The position numbers and the translations under genes were made by a program. Shown in pieces: positions 1-23,117 of a stretch of 64,000 nt of DNA. The number at the start of each line of letters is the position of its first letter. The stretch's first letter is position 1. A model generated the notes under the pieces. The model worked only from the letters and a program-made list of their open reading frames with translations, was not told where the DNA came from and searched no databases. This DNA is from Latrodectus hesperus (Eukaryota > Arthropoda > Arachnida > Araneae > Theridiidae): positions 19,371,689 to 19,435,688 of the forward strand of contig CM075860.1 of the NCBI GenBank assembly GCA_037975125.1, given 5' to 3'.

Positions 1-798
1 TTTTATGCATTCAAAACAATGTTCTTACAAAATTAGCTAAGATTACAACAAATTTAATTTCAGATACTATCTTGCATACCCAAAAATAAAAAAAAACACA
101 ATAATGCTCATCAAGCTAAAAAAATGATTTCAGTAAATGTGTATGTATATAAATTTATACTAATTAGAAACATGTCGTATAAATTTATTAAAAATTCAAA
201 TGTAAAATCATAAGAAATGTAATTTCCATTGTTTATAAACTAATCTGATGGTGTTTAGACTTTCCTTTCACATTATGCATTTCACACAATGCATTTCAAA
301 TTGGGAACTTCGCTTCTAATTCACAATCATTATTATAAAGGCAAATAGCAGTAAAAAAAATCATTAAATTAAATGCACATACAGACAAAGGAAATGACTT
401 GTTTATGTTTATTGCAGCTCAAAAACATAAGATTAAGAATTATTGCCAGAAATACCTACATCAAACTTTTAGAAGTGAAGCCAAAATTGCCATTTTTCAA
501 ATTTATTATTTTTTGAAAATTAATTTCATAACTCTTTATTTTAAGTATATATCTAAGTGAAAAATTGATTTTACTTATTAGAAATACAATGCTATTAGAG
601 TTAAATTTGTATACATGTCATTCATATTATATGTAATAATGACATAAAAACCCATTTAGAAATTGTTTTAGACCTTATTTATAGTAAAAAATTTGCTGAG
701 ATCATCATTTTTAAATTAAATATCTTTAATGCGGAAAATCTTCATACAAACTTACAATACCTCTTACAATCATCACACATTATACAAGACAATCTTCG
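1..798. other. AT-rich unique sequence
   Basis: No open frame, RNA signature or transposon protein trace is visible. Near 730-870 the sequence becomes locally repetitive, with variants of a caatcttcatacaa-like unit, leading into the hairpin at 799-841. Confidence 0.6.
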
Positions 799-841
799 TA
801 CAACTCATTGTATGCGGACAATCCTCATACAATGAGTTGTA
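799..841. repeat. Inverted repeat, 16-bp perfect arms
   Basis: Arm 1 (799-814) is tacaactcattgtatg and arm 2 (826-841) is its exact reverse complement, separated by an 11-nt loop. The motif aatcYtcatacaa recurs around it, so the hairpin sits inside a short degenerate repeat cluster. No transposon ends or gene context accompany it; its function is unknown. Confidence 0.8.
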
Positions 842-5860
<5,019 letters not shown>

Positions 5861-6790
5861 GGGAGAAATTGTTGTGATGAGTTGCCTAAGAATTTGAAAT
5901 CTCTCCTTCCATCCATTATTCTGGATTTGATGGATGCAGAAGTGATGCCTACCATAGGATACCATTTATTGAATGGATGTATTCCTGCTTGCATCAGAAA
6001 AGATCGTAGAACTAATAGATTAACCTAAAATCCAATACTTTAGCACGGTTATGCAAAGCAGCTTACTTGTATCAAGAAGATTGAATCGAAAAGACAAAGT
6101 TTGCATCAGCATACTTCCATATACCTAGCCCAGAATTCGGCTTTTTCAATTAGTTGGAACAGTCAGGTTGGAATAGTTGTAATTTAGAAGCAGGGACAAA
6201 GCACAAGACCTCCAAAATGTTAAAACAGCCATTCCTAAAAATATCATTTCATTTAAGTGTTCTTGTGACCACAACCTGTTTAATTTCTCCTACTATAGGT
6301 GTTAATGAACTATTCGATTATAAATACATCTTTAGTGATATATTCAATTAAGTCAGAATTCGAGTGCCTACATTCCAATAATGAGAACGATGTCCTAACT
6401 AACTAGGTCATCGCGAACTAAGACTGTCTTGTTCTTTGCATTGTCTTCATTTACGTGCAGCAATGTTACGAGAGTTAACATGTTGTCGTTTGCAAAACAT
6501 TAAATATCTTCCAAAACAGCCAGATTGAGTTTGCATCTGCTCGGACAGGTAACTCAACTATTTCTTCGACTTCTTTTGATATTACTTCAACACTAGACAA
6601 ATTTTAATGATGTGATCATTTTCGAATATGGAGACAGAAGTAGTCTGATTCAAATGAATTCCAGTTTGGTTCAAGCACCTCCTTGTTCCGGGAAAATGTT
6701 GAGGACACACATTACCAGAAGTCAATCTACTTGGTTATTCTAGTCTAACTAGAGTAGTGGTATGAGGTATCTCTAGATATATACACGTCA
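5861..6790. other. Unclassified higher-complexity block
   Basis: This block has visibly more G+C and fewer homopolymer runs than its flanks, which in this window usually marks old transposon sequence. I read both strands and did not find the Tc1, LINE, LTR or tRNA-like motifs seen elsewhere. The 65-codon plus-strand frame at 6154-6351 has no motif I know. The block ends just before a short CT-rich run (about 6870-6894). Confidence 0.35.
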
Positions 6791-8700
<1,910 letters not shown>

Positions 8701-8701
8701 A

Positions 8702-9150
8702 GGGAGAGGGGAGGCATTAAGCTGGATGGTGGAACTGCTCTCCAAGTTTTCATTATATATTTTGCTGTCGGGGATCGCTATTGCAAGAAGATATTTGCCC
8801 AAGAGAGATGTGCCTTTGGTACAGATTACGTTTTTGTAGATGGCCATGCATTATTACATTGGACTCTTGCAGTTCAGTAGCTAATGATAGGGAAGATATC
8901 ACAAGAATGGATTGGCCAACGTATTCACCTGATTAAAATCCCATAGAACATGCGTTGTATGCTTTGGGGAGACATTTTTTGACTTTATGTGATCATCCTG
9001 CATGCACCCAACAACTGAAACAGATACTGGTTAAGAGTGATCTGATTGTTATTCTTCGCCTTGCAGAGACACTCTTGTGTAACGGCACTACCTTTTTTGA
9101 TTCCCTACTGTATGTATTGAAGTTATTTTGCGCAATTTGTTTAACAAACC
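8702..9150 (+). pseudogene. Tc1/mariner (DD34E) transposase fossil A, C-terminal part
   Basis: This is a broken C-terminal half of a Tc1-type transposase, the nuclear DDE enzyme that excises and inserts its own transposon at TA dinucleotides. Frame 1 reads [14 protein letters not shown] from 8710 and continues to [10 protein letters not shown]; the D at 8839 matches the second catalytic Asp. After a frame change the reading resumes at 8886 with DREDITRMDWPTYSPD, a stop, then NPIEHALYALGRH. The Glu at 8946 lies about 35 codons after that Asp, as expected for DD34E. Similarity fades after about 9110. The first catalytic Asp and the DNA-binding domain are missing because the (AT)n array lies immediately upstream. 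I see no terminal inverted repeats. Family assignment is from recognised motifs, with no alignment run. Confidence 0.85.
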
Positions 9151-9925
9151 TAATAAATTTTAATGAATTTTTGTTTCATCTACCTATATTCATCTTATAT
9201 ATAAGGCTAATAATGAACAATAAACAAAGAATCAATCATAAACAGAAGCCTAAACATAAATAATATTTTTAGAATGTAAATCAAATGCTTATTTGCAGCC
9301 AACATTATTTACTTCACAATGATATTAATTTAAAAAAAAAGTTCCATAATATTGTATTGTATATTTTTTTACATTTGAAAAGAATTTAAGAATTGTTCCA
9401 TAATGTGATCTTTCTTAGCATTAATGTTTAAAAAAATAAAATAAAAATAACATTTATTAATGAAATTTAAATGACAATATTAAAAATTGTAATCCAGATT
9501 CTGATATGTAGTAATATTTTATACTTCTGAATCAATACTTTTTTATACATGCTGCTGAGCATTCAAAATGCAAGACTCTAAAAGAAGTATGCACATCACA
9601 AGAAATTTACATCATGCATTTGTGGCTATTACATTTACAAATTATGTGCATTAGAGTGCGTATGGACATGATGGATGACTGTAGTACCACCAGCAAGAGC
9701 TATATGAAAAGAACGAAGACATTATTACTTTGAAGATTGGTAACTTTTTTCTCGTACGTTTTTTTTATGTAAACTGATTGATAATTTTTCGTAGAAGACA
9801 TTGAATCTTTCAGAAAAGTTTCTGAGTTTATTAGAGGGAGGATAAAAGCATATATGTATTGCAATGGCATTTTTTTATTCAAAAGAATTTGTGATTATGT
9901 AGGATTGAAAATAAACAATTGTGAT
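9151..9925. other. AT-rich sequence between Tc1 fossils
   Basis: About 9150-9300 may include 3' noncoding sequence of the preceding Tc1 copy. The stretch at 9550-9720 is less AT-rich but shows no motif. The minus-strand frame at 9700-9882 is not recognisable. Confidence 0.4.
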
Positions 9926-10800
9926 GCGTCTCTTTATTAGCTGGAAGCCGGAAGAGTTCTTGAACCGTCGGTAACTAAACCTACTTATTTTGTTTCATCA
10001 TTGCACTTGATGGCAGGTATATGTGCGTATGATATAGATGAATCTCTCAACCACATCATTGACAACTCCTCAATTTATACAATCTGTTATACATAACTGG
10101 TGTCTTCTTGAACCAAATGTCCATAAGACTCATTACTTTCATTACCCTTAATTCAAAACCACATTCATTTCCAGATGTTCGCTAATAGAATTAAAAAAAA
10201 ACATGGACAAGGGAATGGAATGATGTTAGTTGTTTCTGCAAATGATGTTTCTGCGTGCAGTACCACGATGGTTAGATTCAAGTCCAGAAACACCACAGTG
10301 AGAAGATTGCTAAGCTCTCCCATTATGCTTTACCAACACTGGTTTTGAATCCCATATCATGAGTTCAAGTGTTTTGGATTCGTACTCGTTTTTCTTCATT
10401 ACGCACTACTGACAGATTAAACAGCCAGCGTAACTTCTCTGAGGTGTTGGAGATTATAAGGTACTCCAATAATCTCATCACTTTCTATAATTCATATTCC
10501 CCGAAGATAATGCCTGGTCACACATTGAACACATTGTTTCATGAATTTTTAATTCATGAAATTGAATTACTTACTTATCCTGCTTGCTCTCCCGATCTAT
10601 AGACAATCGAAAATGTGTGGTTCGTGCTTGAACAACAGTTGTCCTTGGAAATATCACCCGCTGCTATACTAGATCCATTTATGCAATATGAAAAAATGGA
10701 TACATTGCCGAGAATGCAGCTAAAGTCGATTTGATCCTTTGCTGAAGTTTGTGGCAGTAGATAAAAGAATCACAACCGCTACAACAACTGATTTTGTCGC
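9926..10800 (+). pseudogene. Tc1/mariner (DD34E) transposase fossil B
   Basis: A multiply frameshifted Tc1-type transposase. The clearest part is a frame containing RTTDRLNSQRNFSEVLEI (within 10369-10602), followed by IELLTYPACSPDL, a stop, and TIENVWFVLEQQLSLEIS. In a neighbouring frame DNAWSH at 10506 matches the catalytic Asp block of the family, and the Glu codon at 10609 lies 103 nt later, close to the 34-residue spacing. Upstream, CVQYHDG near 10255 fits the strand after the first catalytic Asp. The segment at 9940-9975 could be the degraded start of the DNA-binding domain, but that is weak. Many stops and shifts make it nonfunctional and probably old. The terminal repeats are not identifiable, so both boundaries are approximate. 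Confidence 0.82.
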
Positions 10801-11184
10801 CATCCACACTTCACAATATTCTAGAATTTCAATCATTTGATTAACGCACAACGTGTTATTTGTCAAACAAATTTTAAATTATATATGTATTCATTCTTGG
10901 TATGGCATTTGGGTGGCCAGCCTCGTAAATCATTACTTTTGTATTAATAACCATGAGTTATCATAGAGAAAATTAAATAAAATAAACCTTATTCATGGTG
11001 AACACCAAGTTTAAGAGAATAAAATAATCTTACAATTATATTTAATTTTTACAGCATTTAAAATTAAACACTTTTTGCATAATGTAAAAAATGAAGAAAA
11101 ATATGTATTTGAGCTTAAAAAAATTAGAATTTCTTTGTAACTGTTGCATAGAACGTACTTTTTAAATGCACTAAGTAAAATATT
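10801..11184. other. AT-rich sequence after Tc1 fossil B
   Basis: The first 100 bp or so could be transposon 3' sequence, but I cannot find a terminal repeat. The rest, up to the (AT)n array, holds nothing recognisable. Confidence 0.4.
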
Positions 11185-14852
<3,668 letters not shown>

Positions 14853-15439
14853 TTAATATTTTAAAGAAGACGGCACTTAGCTGAGATCTTTGAATGAGAA
14901 ACAAAAATAATTTGTAGCACTTGAATTTGAGAGTTAGAAAATAAGTTCAAACATAATTTTTATTAAAATATTATTTAAAACAAAAATATGATTTCCCATC
15001 TGAAATGAAAATTGAGTCTGTTATTAACATAAAACATTAAGTATTAATAACTTAGATGATTATACTTCATTTAACGTTCTCGTAAATATTTCTTTTATAA
15101 TAAGTCTATAAAAAATGTTAATTATTGTTATTGATTTTTTGTGCTATCCAATGAATATAAGAAAATAAGAAGCTTATCATAGAGCATTAACTTATTCAAC
15201 TTATTCAATATTATTTTGATCAATTAAGGTTAAGTATATAACGTTAACTAATATAATATTCAAAGTATATTTTTTAACTAAATTCTTAACTTATTTATAT
15301 AAAGTGTTTGCAAAATGGATCATTTGTCAGTTTGTAACATTTACTTTGCAGTATTTTTCATAGGTTTAAAACAGAAATTCTATGTATATGTATATACATA
15401 CATCAAGGAATTAATTGCTGTATTGTTCTGTAATTACAT
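14853..15439. repeat. Segmental duplication, copy 1 (587 bp)
   Basis: Direct repeat of 19589-20242, identical at most positions by eye, with scattered substitutions and a few small indels. Copy 1 keeps a short, mixed sequence at about 15382-15402 (gtatatgtatatacatacat) where copy 2 has a long (AT)n tract. The repeat starts at ttaatattttaaagaag and ends at attacat. There are no obvious terminal repeats, so it looks like a local segmental duplication or two copies of an uncharacterised dispersed repeat. The small frame at 15315-15509 runs past its end and is not credible as a gene. Confidence 0.92.
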
Positions 15440-18400
15440 TCGGCTGCAAGCTCGACTATGGCATTTCAGAAATCTTCATAGTAGCTGCATTTCTACATAC
15501 TGTATGTAAATTTTTTTGCCATTTAATATCAGTTTGACTTTTATTGCCACTAAAAGTAGAATAAAATATTTCAGTTACAATGCAAATAAAGATAAAAGGC
15601 AATAAAAGTTAAAACTCAAAGTATCATAAAATTATCATGACACTATTTGAGAATCATTGATAATACTATTAAAAGAAGGTATGAAAATTTAGGATAGTGT
15701 AAGAAAGAAAATTATTAACAAATTGGGGCATCTTTTATTATTTTGTGTGATACTCTTTAAATGGATACTTTTCCACGTTGACATACATTGCAAAGAGATA
15801 TCAAATATTTTGGATAAAAAGTCTGTACTGGTGGGTTGTTAGACATACCTGAATCACTCATTCAATTAGAGCTGTTCTCAAGAGTGAAAAAGCGAAAAAA
15901 GCTGTTAGTGCTTGTTGGACAATCCCACCAGTTTACCAATGGTTCCTGAGAAAGTTCTAGGGGTGCGTTATCACTCAAGTGCAGTAAGCAGGAACAGACT
16001 TCTATCATCAGCCTTAACAGAAGACACTTGGGGTTTGTGTCTTATTCTTATAAAAAAGATTATCCCAGAACGTTTGAAGTGTGCTGACTTTTAAGCCCCT
16101 CTTGGCTATGTTCTGGATTGTCTAGAGCTTTCCAGTATACTGATCTCCTTACAAACTCAATTTTAGTATTAAATTTTCTTAGGGTGATAGATTTCATAGA
16201 TCTGATTTAGCGTTACTAACAACAGCAAAAAAGAAAAATGAATGACCATTAAAAATAAGAGGAAATATTTATGTTTAATTTATCCGTTCATTAGTATTTT
16301 CAGAGAATCAGTAGATAATAGGCAGAAAAAGTAGAAAAAATGAGTCATTTTTATTGTGAAACTCGTTTCTATAAGTTGTTTATTAGTGAACTTTAAAAAG
16401 ATGTTTGTTTCTATGATTGATTGGGACAAAAAAACTGATGTAATTTTTATTTTACGGAAAAATTTAAAAATTGGTTATTAATAAATATTATTACTTAAAA
16501 AGTTACGACTTAGAATTAGCCGTGAAATATAATTTAATACCTAAATTTAAAATATAAATTTGATTTAAATAAGAATCAATTTGATAAATAATAATAACAC
16601 TGAAAATATTTGATTGGAGGATTAGAATTCAAATGTTTTTATTATAGCATGGAAATTAAAATCAATTTTATGCAATAAATTTTAGTAATAAATTAATGAT
16701 TAATTTATAATTTCACTTTAAATAAAAAATAACTCAAAATTTATGGGTTTTGAATTTTAAGATAATTGAGATATATTTCAACAATAAATACGTTGAAATT
16801 AGAGTAACCAATGTATTTCTTAAAATGTTTCATCATCCGAAGTGATATGCTAAATTTTAAATAAATTTATGAATTTTGGTCATAAATAAGTATCAAATAT
16901 TGTGATAATTGGTTTCTAGTTTGAGATTGCTTTACACAAATAAGGCACGTGTTTTTCATTGTCGAAAAACTGAGTTTATTGCATTACATTTATAATTAAA
17001 TTTTAAGTTGTAGTGACAAGAAAATTTGTTACTAAATATTTTATTCTATTACTATAAAATCAAAATTATTGCACAGAATCGGAAGTTTCTCTACAGAATA
17101 AAAAATGCTTTTGTTTTGTAAACATTTACAAATTGATTGTTAATTTTTCACGAAAGGTATTTATTTAATTAAGCTAATTTTAATGTTTGTTAATATTTGA
17201 AATCTTGAATAAATATTCATTTCTAAATATTAACATATTGTATTTCGTAAATATTTTAAAATTAATAAACATCACACAAAATATCAAGAAAATCATTTAT
17301 CTAATTCTCTTTGAGATTACAAACCCTATTATTAAAATACTTTCTAAACCTCATCCTTTTAAACATTATGTTCCAATTTTGAATATTTTAAACAAAATAG
17401 TTCTGTTCTTTTAACAGAAAATATAGATTTCTTTCCATTTAAGAATGATTGATAATGCTTGAAATATTTTAAAAATATATATTTTAAAAAACATATATTA
17501 AAAATGAAAGTAAAGCGCAAAATCTATAGACCTCATTTTTCTTAATTTAATTTTTTTATCTCTATTAAGCAAAACTGTTTTCTACGTCTGATATACTCTA
17601 CATGAGAATGTCTCAGGGGTTTTTTAGTTTCAATTTGACAAAAAAATGCGTTTTTAGCACAAATGTTAGGTTAAAAACTTCAATTCATTTATTCAAAAAT
17701 AGTAAGAAATTTAGAGAATTGAATTCACACATTTTATAGTAAAATATATTCGCGAAGTATAATGTAATCATTGAATTATTTAAATTATGTAATTATTTAC
17801 ATTTGAAGTCAAACTTTTCATTGAGAAATAGAGAGTTTTCATGCTTCTGATAAAGAAGGTTTATAGTAGTATTAATAAACTCAAAAAATTTTTAATTTCA
17901 GAATAATTTAACAGTAAATTTTAGGCAAAAGAAAAGACAATATTAAAGTAACCATTGTACAAAGTAAAAGTACACTCATTGTCAATCAGAAAATCTTGTT
18001 CTATTCAGCTTTTTTTAAATGTTGAAAACAATTTGGTATTAAGTTATTTTATCAACTCATGAAATTTGTCCTTTGGGAAAAGTAATTTTTTTAAATTGTT
18101 GACATTTTGATATCATAGAAAATGCAGACAGTTTCTATTCTGAAATATTTTTACTTTATGAATGCTTTCTCTCAATCAATATATTATTTTCAGATGTTCA
18201 CGTCTAACACAAAACTAAAAAAAAGGAAGTCCGCAAATCATCTATAAGACCATATCTTTTTATTGAAAACTGGAGTTTGCTTTCTTTATTTTATATTTGA
18301 TTTAGTAGTAAACAGTTCATGTAAGGCCATAAAATACAAATTTATAAGCGAGTATAAGAAAGATTGCAGAATTTTAAAGTATAGTTTTTGTTTTTCAAAT

Positions 18401-19588
18401 TCTTTCAAATTGATAATCTTTCCTTTTGAAAATTTACAACCAAATGGAGGAATGAAGATACGAGATCCTTAAATTTTCAGAAGCATAAAACAGAATTTTA
18501 TTTATTTTAAATCCCAACTTGGTTCTCTTTCTTGCTTGTTTTTTAGGAACATTTGGAAAAATTATATTCAGATAAAGGTAAAAGTATAAAAAAAATAAAA
18601 GTCAGAATATTAAGTATAGTAAGCTAGTCTTAAAATATATTTATTTATATATAAGCTTAAATAATTTATTTCAAGTTATCGCTGAGGCATCATTTTAAAG
18701 CATAATACTTTTTCTGCATATTACAAAATGTCATCTAGATAAAAAAAAAAAAAATTTGACTAAAAAAAAGACATTTTTAAAAAAATACCTTTTTCGTTTT
18801 TATAAATTACTAAATGCTTTGAATATACTGATTAAATGTCTATATCTTTATCGATTCATAAATTTCTGATTAAAATTTAGTAAAAAAATTCAGGTTTGAT
18901 TTTTACTTTGAAATCTGATGTTAATATTGCATTTTAATAAAAAAGAATTATACATTTAAAAATTTCAATTTAATTTGGGCTATATTAAGAATGAATACAT
19001 ATTTTTATATAAATATTTTCAGCATTAAATTTTAAATTTCTTCTTTACTATTTATAATTCAGGATATTGAATAAGAAAAATTATTATTAATGAATGGAAT
19101 TTTATTCAGATAAAGGTAAAAGTATAAAAAAATAAAAGTATAAAAAAATTATTTATCAAACGATAATTATTTGTATTTATTTTTATGAAATTAAAGTAAT
19201 AATTAAAGAAGAACTGAAGCAAACATGTACTGGCTTAAAACACAAATAAAATCCTTAATTTTGTTCAGTGCAATATAATTTATTTCTGAAATATTATAAA
19301 ATAAACATGTGAATAATTTTTTAAATCTTATTTTGGTTTAAGGAAACTCTTCAATTTCAATTATTTAAAAATGAAGAATATGATTATAAAACATAAAGGA
19401 TATGTCACAATAAATAAACTTTGAAATTTAATGAATGTTTAACCTTAAAATAACAGGAGTTAAAGGCAAATGTACAACCATTTTAAAATATTTTATAAAA
19501 TTAAAAAGAACGTAATTTTCAAAAAATAATACAATTAAAGAAGAAAAACTCTGTATACTCTGTCGGTTTATAGTAATTCTGTCGGTTT
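15440..19588. other. AT-rich sequence between the duplication copies
   Basis: A patch of higher complexity at about 15720-16180 (with the frame 15912-16094) looks like old mobile-element sequence, but no family motif was found. A 36-bp near-identical direct repeat (attcagataaaggtaaaagt plus an A-rich tail) occurs at 18566-18602 and 19104-19139. A poly-A run lies near 18740. No gene is seen. Confidence 0.5.
18566..19139. repeat. Short direct repeats 537 bp apart
   Basis: The unit attcagataaaggtaaaagt, followed by ataaaaaaa(a)taaaag, appears at 18566-18602 and 19104-19139. The A-rich tail may come from slippage, but the non-repetitive 20 bp are identical in both copies. This could be target-site or long-terminal remnants of a small element, or a local duplication. 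Confidence 0.6.
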
Positions 19589-20113
19589 TTAATATTTTAA
19601 AGAAGACGGCACTTAGCTGAGATATTTGAATGAGAAACAAAAATAATTTGTAGCACTTGAATTTGAGAGTTAGAAAATAAGTTCAAACATAATTTTTATT
19701 AAAATATTATTTAAAACAAAAATATGATTTCCCATCTGAAATGAAAATTGAATTCTGTTTTTAACATAAAACATTAAGTATTTATAACTTAAATGATTAT
19801 ACTTCATTTAACGTTCTTGAAAATATTTCTTTTATAATAAGTCTACAAAAAATGTTAATTATTGTTATTAATTTTTTGTGCTACCCAATGAATATAAGAA
19901 AATAAGAACCTTATCATAGAGCATTAACTTATTCAACTTATTCAATATTATTTTGATCAATTAAGGTTAAGTATATAACGTTAACTTATATAATATTCAA
20001 AGTATATTTTTTAATTAAATTCTTAACTTATTTAAAGTGTTTGCAACATGGATCATTTGTCAGTTTGTAACATTTACTTTGCAGTATATTTCCTAGGTTT
20101 AAAACAGAAATTC

Positions 20114-20208
<95 letters not shown>

Positions 20209-20242
20209 AAGAGTTAATTGCTGTATAGTTCTGCAATTACAT
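19589..20242. repeat. Segmental duplication, copy 2 (654 bp, with microsatellite)
   Basis: Direct copy of 14853-15439, about 4.7 kb downstream and in the same orientation. Nearly all the length difference is the (AT)n tract at 20118-20203. Just left of its start the motif ctgtcggttt occurs twice (about 19560 and 19580), which may relate to the duplication junction. Confidence 0.92.
20118..20203. repeat. (AT)n microsatellite, ~86 bp, inside duplication copy 2
   Basis: Pure AT dinucleotides between ctatg and acatcaa. The paralogous site in copy 1 is only gtatatgtatatacatacat, so this tract probably expanded after the duplication from a TATA/TGTA-rich seed. Confidence 0.97.
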
Positions 20243-22381
<2,139 letters not shown>

Positions 22382-22484
22382 TAGGAATAAGTTAAAATCA
22401 GCATATATTATAAATGAAAGTGTACAATGCGCGTGCCACTAAAACTTAGAAATGAGTGCCGATACTAACAAGGGAGTTATATAG

Positions 22485-23117
22485 TGTAGTAACCCCTTTT
22501 CTCCTGTCCATGAAAATTTCCCTTTTTCATCTTAAGCGCATGCTTTTGAAGATTTAAGGGCTCGAATTTTCACCCTCTAGAAATTTTCAGAACTATCGAG
22601 AACACTCAAGAGTATCCGAAATCATTCTGCAACGTTCCAGAATATTCTGGAATGTTCGGAAATAGTCTGGAATATCTCAGATAATTGTGAAACGTTCCAA
22701 AACTCACTCAAATACTGTAGAATGTTCTAGAACATTGCATACTATTCGAAGCTTTTTTTACGGATGAGGCTATTTGTTTATAGGTAGAGAAATATGCGAA
22801 TAGACTGACCCTATGGGCTTTGAAGAAAGTAACAACAGAATTTTTTAATTCTTTGCATGTACCAAGTAGGCCATTACTCTGCCCTCGACTGAAAATTGGA
22901 TGTCTGATCATACTACTCACACGTTTCAAATCACCCATATTATGCAGGTAAAAAAGATGATCATCAAACATCTATCGAATAACATGCAAGAAGCCAAACA
23001 AGTAACTGGAAAGAACAAAGCACACATTGTATTTATTCCCAGAATAACACTGATCTTTACTAAACTGACATTCCAGTTTAAAATGTTTTGTTTGTCGATC
23101 AACGGTCATTTTTTGCA
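22485..23117 (+). mobile_element. Putative LTR (solo or 5' LTR remnant) with phased heat-shock-element-like array
   Basis: A higher-complexity segment starts with tgtagtaacccc, a typical gypsy-like LTR opening, and ends in tttttgca. The adjacent ttgggggctagttagactt is reminiscent of a primer-binding region just inside an LTR retrotransposon. These features suggest a 633-bp LTR on the plus strand, but I see no second LTR and no gag or pol frame downstream, so it would be solo or truncated. The upstream third contains phased GAA/TTC pentamers, annotated separately. A minus-strand frame (22708-22971, 87 codons) and a plus-strand frame (22900-23163, 87 codons) have no motif I recognise and are probably chance. 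Alternatives are another repeat class or a decayed promoter. Confidence 0.45.
22580..22737. promoter_or_regulatory. Phased nGAAn/nTTCn array (heat-shock-element-like)
   Basis: Heat-shock factor binds alternating GAA and TTC triplets spaced 5 bp apart. Here TTC at 22635, GAA 22640, TTC 22645, GAA 22650 and TTC 22655 form five perfect alternating units, with a further TTC at 22625. A second perfect trio is GAA 22720, TTC 22725, GAA 22730. GAA at 22580, 22590, 22600 and 22670 and TTC at 22695 fall on the same 5-bp grid, and intervening steps are often one mismatch away (TTT, ATC, CTC, TCC, GTC, TTG). The whole stretch thus looks like one decayed array. Heat-shock factor binding is inferred, not shown. 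Confidence 0.6.

Noticed and set aside
22580..22737. Promoter of a host heat-shock protein gene
   Set aside because: No heat-shock protein coding sequence follows on either strand; the array lies inside LTR-like sequence.
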